Shown in pieces: positions 54,619 to 63,082 of a stretch of 64,000 nucleotides of DNA (position 1 is its first letter; every line of letters starts with the position of its first letter). Position numbers and translations under genes: made by a program. The stretch covers positions 57,000 through 120,999 of the forward strand of contig NZ_LWQS01000021.1 of NCBI RefSeq assembly GCF_001650695.1, in the 5' to 3' direction. Source of the stretch: Chloroflexus islandicus (lineage in GTDB: Bacteria; Chloroflexota; Chloroflexia; Chloroflexales; Chloroflexaceae). Below the pieces are notes generated by a model. It was not told where the DNA came from, did not search any database, and saw only the letters and a list, made by a program, of their open reading frames with translations.

Positions 54619-54621
54619 ACG

Positions 54622-54659
54622 CGAGAAAACAGAAAACCCCAGCGTAGACAAAGCTGGGG
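54622..54659 (-). terminator. Intrinsic terminator downstream of the riboswitch
   Basis: Minus strand: CCCCAGC, 9-base loop, GCTGGGG, then TTTTCTGTTTTC. It starts about 45 bases after the aptamer and is the probable expression platform. A second stem (CCTCCCC...GGAGAGG, 54672-54694) between them could be part of the switch. Confidence 0.8.
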
Positions 54660-54704
54660 CAAAGCGACATACCTCTCCTGACAACAAGGGGAGGTGCGTG
54701 CTTG

Positions 54705-54790
54705 AGCTTGGTATCCCAGCCGTCCAGTGTACGCATCACTGGACCTGTGGCTTTGCGTCCCCACCTTACGATGGGTTTGCCATTTCATCT
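54705..54790 (-). ncRNA. Cyclic di-GMP-I (GEMM) riboswitch
   Basis: On the minus strand the order of conserved blocks matches the GEMM-I aptamer: GGCAAACC, a short stem closed by a GUAA tetraloop (CCATC-GTAA-GGTGG), the hallmark GGGACGCAAAGCCACAGGTC, a second hairpin with 7-bp arms (CCAGTG/CACTGG) and the receptor-side GACGGCTGGGATACC. c-di-GMP binds between the two stems. A terminator follows, then the S8 protease gene, so secretion of the protease is probably tied to c-di-GMP level; whether binding turns it on or off cannot be read from sequence. Confidence 0.88.
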
Positions 54791-55527
54791 CAAGACGTCT
54801 CTTACCTATGTGAGCGGAAAATTTTACTATGTTTTGCTCACAGCTTACTTCTGAGCAAGTAAGCAGGCGAGAGATGTTTTATACGATTTTTAAAGAACTT
54901 AATCGTATTAGAAAATTATGTTATGGATTACATTGGTACATTAGCACATTCATGATGTTATTGTCAATGATGTTAGGTTTGCAGTATTGTTATGTTGCAA
55001 GATGACGAAACTGTAATAATTAAAAATTGGTATAAAATATGAAATGATGCCTGCGAATGATCCTGCACAATGTCGAGGCGGCGGGGCAATAGGGGTAAGG
55101 TGTGGGGAATAAACAGCGGTAGAAAGTTGCCATGTTCCGGCAAGTGCAGCAACTGCGGTGATAAACCGGTATGGTACGCAGGGCAGGTGTTCTGAATCTA
55201 ACATCAAGCATTCAGACCTGAACGAACTGTGTCATTGTGACCCACGTTGGCAAGCCTGCCAAGCGATACCCTCAGCGATCATCGAGGGCCAGTCTTTAAT
55301 TATATTCAGGGTACAACTTGGCAAACATCCACCGCTCGGGCTGCCATGTCCATTCATAAAAGATCGCCAATGCCACCGATCCACAGCAGGCTGAAGCGAT
55401 ATGTGCCAATGAATCCTGAAACGATAATGAAAGTACAAAGAATTTTTGCTCAGATTTCAGATGTAAATTGATCTGTGGTGGTAACTAGATCTCGTCTAGA
55501 AATGGGCGAAGCTGTTAGCTTATAGCA
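54791..55527. other. AT-rich intergenic region
   Basis: About 740 bases with lower GC than the flanks. It contains a glycosyltransferase relic (55050-55205). Bases 55210-55490 carry no intact gene; short translated stretches look like decayed coding DNA, but none could be identified. The promoter for the riboswitch RNA should lie at about 54800-54860; a TAAAAT-like -10 box is present without a convincing -35 box. Confidence 0.5.
55050..55205 (-). pseudogene. Relic of a GT4 glycosyltransferase gene
   Basis: Translated on the minus strand, one frame gives IQN...GLSPQLLHLPEHGNFLPLFI and PHTLPLLPRRLDIVQ, closely matching the intact glycosyltransferase 3 kb away (IQN...GLAPQLLRLPELYNFLPVLI, PKTLPADVARRFDIVQ; residues about 15-60). 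Upstream and downstream homology is lost. It is a truncated duplicate or a remnant of a related gene. Confidence 0.75.
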
Positions 55528-56700
55528 TTACCAATAATCGCCGCAGAATGGCGGTAAGCCGGCCAGCGCCTGTTCGAGCAGGGCCAGCGCGCGCCGGTCG
55601 CTGACGCTGAGCACGCCGAAGGCGGCAGCAGTGCGTGGACGGAGGTAGCGGCTGAGGAGTTGGCTGAGGGTGGCGCTGGTGCTGGCTAGATCCGCTTCGC
55701 CGGGGCCAAGGCGGGTGACGGTGGTGCGGCCATCGTGCCACGCGAGCTGGTAGCGTCCGGCGTTATCTGGCATCCAATCGTCGGCGATCTGTATCGTGAG
55801 CTGGCCAGTAGCCGGGGCGAAGGGGTAAAGACTGAGCAGGTGTTTCACATCGAGCACGCGCTGCATAAAGAGCGGCACCACCGTGGTTGGCGCCGGCGCG
55901 GGCAGCAGCGCATTGAGCGGGGCGTCAATCGGGGTGGGAATCTCGGCGGCGATGATTTGATCGGCGTGGCGGGCGATGAAGACGAAGAGTTGGGCGCGGG
56001 CCAACGGGTCGAGGGCGACAATATCACGGCAGACTAGCCGGTCGCCGTTGTCGCTGCGTTCAAGGCGGTAGATCAGGTACGAACGTCCCTTGCCTTGCTC
56101 GTCGCGCCAGATGAAGGCGTGGTAGGGTTCGCCGCCCCACGTTTGCAAGACATCTACCTGCCACCATTCGGGCGGGCGCACGAGCGGGCCGTAGCGTCCG
56201 CGCAACGCGCCGCGATAGATGGCGTCGAGTTCGGCGATGTGGGTGAGGCCGGCGGGGATATACGCGCCGGGGGCGGGCTGAAAGGCGCGCAGATGGAATG
56301 GGGCCGGCTGCACCAAGCGCCGTTCGCCGGCCAGCGCCCAACCCAGCCGGTGGTAGAAGTCATGGCGGAAGGGGTGGAGGAGAGCCAGCACCGCGCCTTG
56401 CTCGCGCAATTCATTGCAGGCGTGGCGCAAGAGCTGCTCGGCATAGCCGCGCCGGCGGTGCTGCGGCCATGTCGCGACGCTGCCGATCGCGCCAACCGGC
56501 AATTCACCGTTGCCTGCCTGCATCTGAAACGGCATGATTTGCAATTGGGCCACGTGCTCGCCATTGACAAACAACCCGCGCAGTTGGGCGATGACGTCTG
56601 GCGTGTAGCGGCCACGGTGGTACTGGCGGGCGAAGGCGTAGCTGTCAAGCGCCCAGAATTGCTCGAAATCGGTTGGGGTGAGTTGCCGGTAGCTGATCAT
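55528..56700 (-). CDS. Eis-like GNAT family N-acetyltransferase
   Basis: 390 residues from ATG 56700 (MISYRQLTPTDFEQFWALDS); an upstream in-frame extension is repeat-derived. The first GNAT domain has GAIGSVATWPQHRRRGYAEQ, the acetyl-CoA loop, and ALLHPFRHDFYHRLGWAL; a second GNAT-like domain and a C-terminal sterol-carrier-like domain (about 285-390) complete the Eis architecture. Eis proteins acetylate aminoglycosides, lysines or other amines; in environmental bacteria the substrate is unknown. Confidence 0.88.
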   Translation of the reverse strand: MISYRQLTPTDFEQFWALDSYAFARQYHRGRYTPDVIAQLRGLFVNGEHVAQLQIMPFQMQAGNGELPVGAIGSVATWPQHRRRGYAEQLLRHACNELREQGAVLALLHPFRHDFYHRLGWALAGERRLVQPAPFHLRAFQPAPGAYIPAGLTHIAELDAIYRGALRGRYGPLVRPPEWWQVDVLQTWGGEPYHAFIWRDEQGKGRSYLIYRLERSDNGDRLVCRDIVALDPLARAQLFVFIARHADQIIAAEIPTPIDAPLNALLPAPAPTTVVPLFMQRVLDVKHLLSLYPFAPATGQLTIQIADDWMPDNAGRYQLAWHDGRTTVTRLGPGEADLASTSATLSQLLSRYLRPRTAAAFGVLSVSDRRALALLEQALAGLPPFCGDYW

Positions 56701-56724
56701 CAGATCGCTCCATGGTTTGAATAG

Positions 56725-57125
56725 CCGCGAAGAGACGCAAAAGGCACGAAAAGTATTGTATGTCTTTTGGGGCTTTTTGTTTTCAGCTCCACCTCTATCG
56801 GAGTTGAGGAGAGCCGGATAGCCACGAAGAGACGCAAGATACACAAAAAGATTCTTGTGTCTTTTGCGTCTTTTTGTGGCTATGCTCCTACACCCCTAGC
56901 GCCTTGGTCATCGGCCCCGCTGGGGAAGGGGAGATGAATAGCCACGAAGAGACACAAGACACACAAAAAATTGTTGTGTCTTTTGCGTCTTTTTGTGGCT
57001 ATGCTCCTACACCCCTAGCGCCTTGGTCATCGGCCCCGCTGGGGAAGGAGAGATGAATAGCCACGAAGAGACACAAGACACACAAAAAATTGTTGTGTCT
57101 TTTGCGTCTTTTTGTGGCTATTCTT
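56725..57125. repeat. Tandem 119-120-bp repeats containing long inverted repeats
   Basis: Units start ATAGCCACGAAGAGAC at 56818, 56938 and 57057. Each contains an imperfect inverted repeat with arms of about 27 bases (ATAGCCACGAAGAGAC-ACAAGACAC against GTGTCTTTTGCGTC-TTTTTGTGGCTAT), then CTCCTACACCCCTAGCGCCT. Looser copies lie at 56728 and 15.88 kb. No gene is seen between 56701 and 57146. Confidence 0.9.
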
Positions 57126-57146
57126 CCAAGACCTCAGCGGTTAACC

Positions 57147-58214
57147 TCATCCCCGCGGCTTTTCGACCAGAATGAAGTAGCTGCCGCAGCGCATCCAGCC
57201 GAACAGCCAGAGGTCAAGCTCCATCAGCAGCGTCACGGCCATCAGGGCATAGTAGACCGGCCCTTTTTTGCGCAGATAGCCGCGCATGCGCTGGCGCGCG
57301 CGGATCTCGCGAGCTGTGCCGGCGCTTACTCTTGCCGGGAGATTGGTGGCCGCCTTGCGCCCGCGTACCCGCCCGATGATCGCTTCGCCGAGTTTCATGA
57401 GCACATGTTCCACAAAGGTCGTAAATAGGCTGTTCCAGAAGACGACCTTTACCGGGCGCAGACCGGCCCGCTCAAAGGCGGCCAGCACGTCTTCCCACGT
57501 CTCTAGCGCTTTGATGTGATCGGACTTGCGCAGCTTTTCGCGCTCGAAGTCGTAGACGCCGGCTTTGACGAACAGGCGGCCAATATGGCGGCTAATGTCG
57601 ATCACCGGTTGGATCGGCGAGCGTTCGCGGGTGTTCGAGAAGGCCAGCATGCGCCCGCCGGGGCGCAGCACGCGGGCCGTTTCGGCCAGATAGGCATCGA
57701 TCACCGGCAGCGGAAAGTGTTCGAGGATGTCGATTGCGAAGACCTTATCAAAGCTGCCATCAACGAAGGGCAACATGCGCGAATCGGCCTTGGCCAGCGT
57801 CACCGTGCGTACCGCTTCATCGGCAAAGAGCGTCGCCGGGTCGGAACCTACCATCAACCCGACATACTTCGCGTTCCAGACGGCATGCTTGGCGGTACCG
57901 CAGCCGTTATCAAGCACCACATCGCTCTTGCGCCAGCGCATCAAGCGGCGCAAGGTGCGGTCGCGCACGCCGGCGGCTAACAGCGGCGGCGCAAGTTCGC
58001 GGTAGTCAAGCTCGGCGGCCAACTGCTCTTCGTCGGTGACGTACTTAGAAACGTAATCAAACTCGGCCCCGCGCGGCATCAGGTCGAGATAGCCATCGCC
58101 GAAGGGGTAGAGCGTCTGGCAGCGCGGGCAACGCACGCCGCCGGCTTCGACAATGAGCGGACGTACCCGGCAGGTCGGGCATTGCAACAGTGGAAAGATG
58201 CGTTGGTTGATCAT
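57147..58214 (-). CDS. Class I SAM-dependent methyltransferase with N-terminal zinc ribbon and C-terminal membrane segment
   Basis: 355 residues from ATG 58214, whose first bases overlap the stop of the upstream gene (ATGA). A Trm112-like zinc ribbon (CPTC at 18-21 and CPRC at about 35-38) precedes the methyltransferase core: VVLDNGCGTAKHAVWNAKYV, GSDPATL, KADSRMLPFVDGSFDKVFAI, DILEHFPLP and ARVLRPGGRMLAFSNT. A hydrophobic helix near 315-335 suggests membrane association. The acceptor (lipid, glycan or quinone-like) is unknown. Confidence 0.85.
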   Translation of the reverse strand: MINQRIFPLLQCPTCRVRPLIVEAGGVRCPRCQTLYPFGDGYLDLMPRGAEFDYVSKYVTDEEQLAAELDYRELAPPLLAAGVRDRTLRRLMRWRKSDVVLDNGCGTAKHAVWNAKYVGLMVGSDPATLFADEAVRTVTLAKADSRMLPFVDGSFDKVFAIDILEHFPLPVIDAYLAETARVLRPGGRMLAFSNTRERSPIQPVIDISRHIGRLFVKAGVYDFEREKLRKSDHIKALETWEDVLAAFERAGLRPVKVVFWNSLFTTFVEHVLMKLGEAIIGRVRGRKAATNLPARVSAGTAREIRARQRMRGYLRKKGPVYYALMAVTLLMELDLWLFGWMRCGSYFILVEKPRG

Positions 58215-58666
58215 GGCGATGGCGGGATCCAACGCCGGTTGATTTCAGCGGCGAGGATACTATCAAAGAGCAAGAGAAAGAGACCTTGGACGAGGATGCC
58301 GGCTCCCATGCCGCGCCGGTCGGCGCGATCGCCTGCCGCGCGCAGCAGCCACAGACCGGCGCCGATGTAGAGCAGGTCAAGACCGGCGTTGACGAGCAAG
58401 ATGGTGCGCATCCGCTCGGCAGCGGCATGCGCAGCCGATTCATCAAGATCGCCGGCCACCAAATCTTCAGCTTTGAGCAGGGCCTGCCGGCGGCCAGCAA
58501 TGGCCAGCAGCCAATCGATTGCGCCCCAACTGATCGCTTGGAGGCCGAAGTGACGCCAGAAGCCGGGCAGCAGCGATAAGACTGCGCCGCCAATCACGCT
58601 CCCGGCGCCCCACCGCTCAAGCGGTTTGAGGGCGTGGTATTGGAAGGCAAAGAAGTTATCGTTCAT
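58211..58666 (-). CDS. DUF6992-like small membrane protein
   Basis: 151 residues from ATG 58666; in-frame sequence further upstream is intergenic repeat. Helices are at about 22-40, 42-58, 92-110 and 120-140; notable segments are FFAFQYHALKPLERWGAGSV, WGAIDWLLAIAGRRQALLKA and MRTILLVNAGLDLLYIGAGL. This pattern is reminiscent of the DUF6992 membrane family; function unknown. It is coupled to the methyltransferase gene by a 4-base overlap. Confidence 0.7.
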   Translation of the reverse strand: MNDNFFAFQYHALKPLERWGAGSVIGGAVLSLLPGFWRHFGLQAISWGAIDWLLAIAGRRQALLKAEDLVAGDLDESAAHAAAERMRTILLVNAGLDLLYIGAGLWLLRAAGDRADRRGMGAGILVQGLFLLLFDSILAAEINRRWIPPSP

Positions 58667-58779
58667 AGCGGTCATCATACCCTCTATCGTAGAACGCCTC
58701 ACGTTCATTATACCCGGTTGGGGGGATGGCGGTGCGGGAGGGGTTGGTGGCCCGTGCCTTGCGAGGTTGAGAGGAGGAG

Positions 58780-59412
58780 GGGCTTGGCCCCCACCCCCGG
58801 CCCCTCCCCCGCTGGGGGAGGGGTGCCATATACCGACACCAAGCGCGCAAAGGCGCAGAGGGGTGAAACGCAAAGGCGCGAAGATCGCGGAGAACGCAAA
58901 GGGTTTGATCTGATCCCAGCGATAAACTATTTGCCCTCACCCCCCGGCCCCCTCGCCCACCTGACGGCGGGCGAGGGGGAGCCGTATGATGTGCGGGAAC
59001 GGCATCGTAGAGCGAGAAACAGCAGCGCCCCTCTCCCGCGCTAGTGGGAGAGGGACTGGGGGTGAGGGTGAAACGGCGCATCGCAACGCTATCAATCGCA
59101 CCTGCGCTCACGCATTCTGTTCGTCCTTGAACCCGCTACGGGAGGGAGGTGCTCGTTCACGGGGAGGGCCGTTTAAGTGCCCCCACCCCTTGCCCCTCCC
59201 CCGCTGGGGGAGGGGTGCCCTCACCCCCCGGCCCCCTCTCCCACCTGACGGCGGGCGAGGGGGAGCCGTATGATGTGCGGGAACGGCATCGTAGAGCGAG
59301 AAACAGCAGCGCCCCTCTCCCGCGCTAGTGGGAGAGGGGCTGGGGGTGAGGGTGAAACGGCGCATCGCAACGCCATCAATCGCACCTGCGCTCACGCATT
59401 CTGTTCGTCCTT
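58780..59412. repeat. Repeat block with a 196-bp direct duplication
   Basis: Bases about 58933-59130 and 59217-59412 are near-identical direct repeats, each with CACCTGACGGCGGGCGAGGG, CGTAGAGCGAGAAACAGCAG and a GGGAGAGGG-CTGGGGGTGAGGG G-rich tract. Complementary-strand copies of the G-quadruplex element lie at 58787-58827 and 59177-59216. No gene is seen from 58667 to about 59600. Confidence 0.88.
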
Positions 59413-59616
59413 TAAGGGGTGGAGGTAAGGAGCTGCAGGCTGCGCCCCCGTGCAGTTGAAAGGAGCGCGGGCGGCTCGCCCGCGGCGGAGGTGAGTAGAT
59501 GTGGTCCAGTAGCCTCTCTATTCTTATCATGACGTATGCACCGGCTAAGGTAAGGCGCTAACGTTTATCCCTACCTCACCTACCTCCCTATTCCCCACTC
59601 CCTGCTTTTTTTGCTC

Positions 59617-59645
59617 TTGACCAAGCGCCGGGCGCGTTGTATAGT
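59617..59645 (+). promoter_or_regulatory. Promoter of the selenium-binding protein gene
   Basis: TTGACC (59617-59622), 17-base spacer, TATAGT (59640-59645). The leader would be about 235 bases. An imperfect palindrome ACTTTTTCG-CT-CGAAAAGT (59781-59799) lies within it and may be an operator. Confidence 0.6.
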
Positions 59646-59885
59646 GGCAGTACACCGAGTTAATAATTCTCAACTAAACCGCGTTTCCACAACGCAAGCA
59701 TAGCGAACCGGCGTGGATAGGACACGTCGCGTTACCGATTCAGCGGGCGAGCGTTACAGTCTGCGCAGCCAAGAAACTTGACTTTTTCGCTCGAAAAGTA
59801 TAGATTTGACGTAGGGGTCAACGGTGGGCAACGGCTTGCCCACTTGCCACGATATAGGGTCTCATCCAATGAAGGAGGTGTCACC

Positions 59886-61277
59886 GTGGCTATCTGGCGT
59901 CCTGATCCGACGTTTTACCCCTCGCCGCGCATGGCGACCAAAGCGCCGCCGGAGTCGCTCGCGTATGTGGTGCGGCTCAACCCGCACGGCAATGGCCAGC
60001 GTGATGCAATGTGCGTGGTCGATGTCGATCCCAAATCATCAACCTTTGGCAAGGTGGTTGGCGCCACCGAGATGCCGTACACTGGCGGCGAGCTGCACCA
60101 TTTTGGCTGGAATGCGTGCAGTTCGATGCTCTGCCCTAACGCGCCGCACCCGCACGTCGAACGGCGTTATCTGGTAGTGCCGGATATTCGCAGCTCGCAT
60201 ATCACCATTCTCGATATCAAAGAGCAGCCAACCAAACCGCACGTGGTGAAGGTGATCGAACCCGGCGAGTTGTTCGAGCGCACCGGCTATGCGCGCCCGC
60301 ATACGGTGCATTGCGGGCCAGATGGCATCTACATCTCGGCGCTGGGCAACCCCGAAGGCGATGGGCCGGGTGGCATCTTCATTCTCGATCACGACACCTT
60401 TGAGGTGTTGGGCCGGTGGGAGATTGATCGGGCCGATCAGTACCTCCACTACGATTTTTGGTGGCACCTTGGCTACGATACGCTCATCACCAGCGAGTGG
60501 GGTACGCCGCGCATGGTTGAGCATGGCGTGCTCGGTGAAGAGCTGTTGGCCGGCAAATACGGCCATCGCATTCACATCTGGGATCTTCACCGGCGGCGCC
60601 ATCTGCAGACGCTCGACCTTGGCGCCGAGCACCAGATGGCGCTTGAGCTGCGCCCGGCGCACGATCCGACCAAAGCCTACGGCTTCCTCAACAGCGTGGT
60701 CAGCCTCAAAGACCTCTCGGCCTCGATTTGGCTGTGGCACCGGCACAATGGTTCGTGGCAGGTGCGCAAGGTGATCGAGATTCCTGCCGAACCGGCGAAT
60801 GAAGAGGAGCTTCCCGATATTCTCAAGCCGTTCAAAGCGGTGCCGCCGCTGGTGACTGATATTAACCTGACGGTTGATGATCGCTTCTTGTACGTCTCGT
60901 GCTGGGGCACTGGCGAACTGCGCCAATACGACGTCTCCGATCCGTTCAATCCGAAACTGACCGGCACCCTCCAGATCGGCGGCATTGTGCGGCGGGCCGG
61001 GCATCCGGCGGCAGCCGGGCCGCTCAACGGCGGGCCGCAGATGGTTGAGGTGAGCCGCGATGGCCGGCGGGTCTACTTCACTAATTCGCTCTACCTACCG
61101 TGGGACGAGCAGTTCTACCCGGATGGAATCCGCGGCTGGATGGTGAAAGTTGACGCCGATCCGCAGGGTGGGATGCAGTTCGACCCGAACTTCTTCGTCG
61201 ATTTTGGCGACCAGCGTGTTCACCAGATCCGGTTGCAAGGCGGCGATGCGTCGAGCGATTCGTACTGCTTCCCGTGA
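59886..61277 (+). CDS. Selenium-binding protein SBP56 family (methanethiol oxidase-like)
   Basis: 463 residues from GTG 59886, fixed by AAGGAGGTG just upstream and by the family length of about 460-470; the in-frame extension to 59778 lacks homologous character. Family segments are PYTGGELHHFGWNACSSMLC with the conserved cysteine, RYLVVPDIRSSHITILDIK, TGYARPHTVHCGPDGIYISA, FWWHLGYDTLITSEWGTP, HLQTLDLGAEHQMALELRPA and VSCWGTGELRQYDVSDPFNP. It is a beta-propeller; bacterial relatives oxidise methanethiol to formaldehyde, H2S and H2O2 with copper. Dioxygen- and thiol-related physiology is likely. The membrane gene 0.5 kb downstream may be related. Confidence 0.95.
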   Translation: MAIWRPDPTFYPSPRMATKAPPESLAYVVRLNPHGNGQRDAMCVVDVDPKSSTFGKVVGATEMPYTGGELHHFGWNACSSMLCPNAPHPHVERRYLVVPDIRSSHITILDIKEQPTKPHVVKVIEPGELFERTGYARPHTVHCGPDGIYISALGNPEGDGPGGIFILDHDTFEVLGRWEIDRADQYLHYDFWWHLGYDTLITSEWGTPRMVEHGVLGEELLAGKYGHRIHIWDLHRRRHLQTLDLGAEHQMALELRPAHDPTKAYGFLNSVVSLKDLSASIWLWHRHNGSWQVRKVIEIPAEPANEEELPDILKPFKAVPPLVTDINLTVDDRFLYVSCWGTGELRQYDVSDPFNPKLTGTLQIGGIVRRAGHPAAAGPLNGGPQMVEVSRDGRRVYFTNSLYLPWDEQFYPDGIRGWMVKVDADPQGGMQFDPNFFVDFGDQRVHQIRLQGGDASSDSYCFP

Positions 61278-61790
61278 TGGCGCAGGGCACCCGGTCCAGT
61301 CATCGCCTGCTGGGGGAGGAGAGTGGCCCCCACCCCGTGCCCCTCCCCCGCCGGGGGAGGAGAGTGGTCCCCACCCCGTGCCCCTCCCCCGCTGGGGGAG
61401 GGGTGCTAGACACAGACGCAAAGTGTGCAAAGGGGTGAAACGCAAAGACGCGAAGATCGCAGCGAACGCAAAGGGTTTGATAATGATCCCAGCGATCAAC
61501 TGTTTACCCTCTCCCACCTGATGGCGGGCAAGGGGTTGCAGGTGCGGAATGCAGCAGCGCCCCTCTCCCGCATCAGCGGGAGAGGGGTAGGGGGTGAGGG
61601 TTGTATCCCCTTGGGAGCGAGACGAGTGTTTACCTCCTCTCATCTCAAGTGGCAACGACGCCTAAAGGGGCGTTATCCGCTATCGGGGGAGATTGCTTCG
61701 CCTCGCTGCGCTCGGCTCGCAATGACAACCGGGGACGCAATGGCGATGAGGGAAGCGAGCGAATGAGCCAACGAACAAGCGATTGGCACC
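61278..61790. repeat. Repeat-filled spacer
   Basis: No gene is seen. Two adjacent complementary-strand G-quadruplex units (61323-61362 and 61369-61405: CCCCACCCCGTGCCCCTCCC), cgcaaag tracts, a G-rich GGGAGAGGGGTAGGGGGTGAGGG (61579-61601) and a GGGAGATTGCTTCGCCTCGC element (61687-61728) are present. Confidence 0.8.
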
Positions 61791-61813
61791 CATAGACCCT
61801 TTGGAGGTAGCAA

Positions 61814-62479
61814 GTGGATCAGACAGCATGGCTCTGGGGGTCATTATTTGGCCTCGGTTTGTTCCACGGTCTCAACCCGGCGATGGGGTGGTTGTTCGCT
61901 ACCGGCTTAGGCTTGCAGGAGGGCCGGGCGCAGGCGGTGATCTATGCGCTGTGGCCGATTGCGATCGGCCATGCCGCCGCGATTGCGCTGGCGGCCTTTG
62001 TGACGGCGCTGATCGGATATGCCTTGCCGACCAATCTCTTACTCGTGCTGACCGGCGTGGTCTTGCTGGGGTTTAGCGGCTGGCGGCTGCTGGCCCGTTT
62101 CCGCCATCCCACCACCCGCTTCCGGGCCAGCGCGGGTGAATTGGCGTGGTGGTCGTTCTTGATGGCGAGCGCGCACGGCGCCGGGTTGATGGTTGCGCCG
62201 CTGCTGGTGGCGATGGGGCCGGCGGCGCAGCACGCGCACCACGATCACATGCAACACGCACCAACGATCGCCAACTCGATGCTGGGCGCGACGCTGGCGG
62301 TGGTGGTGCATACCGCCGGTATGTTTGCGGCGATGGCCGCGATTGCGCTGATCGTCTACTACGTGGTCGGGCTTGAAATTTTGCGCCGGGCATGGATCAA
62401 TACCGATCTGGTGTGGGTGACGGTGCTAGCTATGACCGGCGTGATTGCGATTGGATTGGGGGTGTGGGGGATGGGGTGA
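61814..62479 (+). CDS. Six-helix membrane protein with histidine-rich loop, possible metal transporter
   Basis: 221 residues from GTG 61814 (GGAGGTAGCAA upstream). About six transmembrane helices. GLFHGLNPAMGWLFATGLGL near the N-terminus and ASAHGAGLMVAPLLVAMGP in the middle repeat an HG-x-NP/HGAG theme; the loop AAQHAHHDHMQHA is histidine-rich. The design recalls NicO/HupE-like metal permeases or TauE-type exporters, without a firm family match. Because methanethiol oxidases of the neighbouring type need copper, a copper or other metal supply role is a reasonable inference. Confidence 0.7.
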   Translation: MDQTAWLWGSLFGLGLFHGLNPAMGWLFATGLGLQEGRAQAVIYALWPIAIGHAAAIALAAFVTALIGYALPTNLLLVLTGVVLLGFSGWRLLARFRHPTTRFRASAGELAWWSFLMASAHGAGLMVAPLLVAMGPAAQHAHHDHMQHAPTIANSMLGATLAVVVHTAGMFAAMAAIALIVYYVVGLEILRRAWINTDLVWVTVLAMTGVIAIGLGVWGMG

Positions 62480-62506
62480 GTGATCGATCCTAACTTGTGC
62501 TACTAT

Positions 62507-62534
62507 GGCTTGCGGCAGTACACTGCCGCAAGCC
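62507..62534. repeat. REP-like palindrome (class GGCT/AGCC)
   Basis: GGCTTGCGGCAGT / ACTGCCGCAAGCC, perfect 13-bp arms with a 2-base centre; the outer stem differs from other copies but is fully compensated. Confidence 0.88.
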
Positions 62535-62618
62535 CCGTTGTATGAGCCGCGTGTTTCCATCTGTACCTACCGCATTGCAAAGCATCCTTGTAAACCCCTT
62601 GCAGCAAGGAGGTTACTC

Positions 62619-62870
62619 ATGGCTAACAACCCCCACAACGAGTTTGAAATAGCGCCCGGTGTAAAGAATACCGACTGGCAAGCACTAAAGCTGTCGCCGC
62701 AAAGCGATGTTGGTGCTTGGCAGGAAGCGACCACAATGTTTCGGAAACGAATGGAGCGATTTACCAAACCTGCGCGAGCATTGATGGAACATCATGATAA
62801 AGACATAAGACTGTATTCAGGTTTTGCGATCATTGCTTTGGACTGCCTCCTTATCGAAACATTACAATAA
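62619..62870 (+). CDS. Short protein, probably a 3'-truncated gene
   Basis: 83 residues from ATG 62619, preceded by AAGGAGGTTACTC. It is hydrophilic and helical; the last part reads DIRLYSGFAIIALDCLLIET and then stops abruptly, inside what resembles the hydrophobic middle of a longer conserved protein. The adjacent RAYT/REP segment and AT-rich DNA make truncation by rearrangement plausible. The family is not recognised with confidence. Confidence 0.5.
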   Translation: MANNPHNEFEIAPGVKNTDWQALKLSPQSDVGAWQEATTMFRKRMERFTKPARALMEHHDKDIRLYSGFAIIALDCLLIETLQ

Positions 62871-63035
62871 TGTAGTGCTATCCAAGCGACTAGAGTGGCG
62901 CAACAATCATTACCGAGAGAAACATTAGCCACTCATACTAGAGTGGGTATTTATTGTGAACACAATCTGCAGGCGTAGAGGTTTTGGGTGACTGAGCGAA
63001 TGTTCTGGGTGGAGATTGTTCTTGCTTAATAGGTT

Positions 63036-63066
63036 TGGAGTGCGGCAGTTACACTGCCGCACTCCA
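63036..63066. repeat. REP-like palindrome directly upstream of the RAYT gene
   Basis: TGGAGTGCGGCAGT-TAC-complement, 14-bp perfect arms, 16 bases before the transposase start codon and adjoining its ribosome binding site. Confidence 0.92.
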
Positions 63067-63082
63067 TAGATGAGGAGGTGAT

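Noticed and set aside
59778..59885. Longer N-terminus for the selenium-binding protein
   Set aside because: The AAGGAGGTG site at 59872-59880 and family length favour the GTG at 59886.
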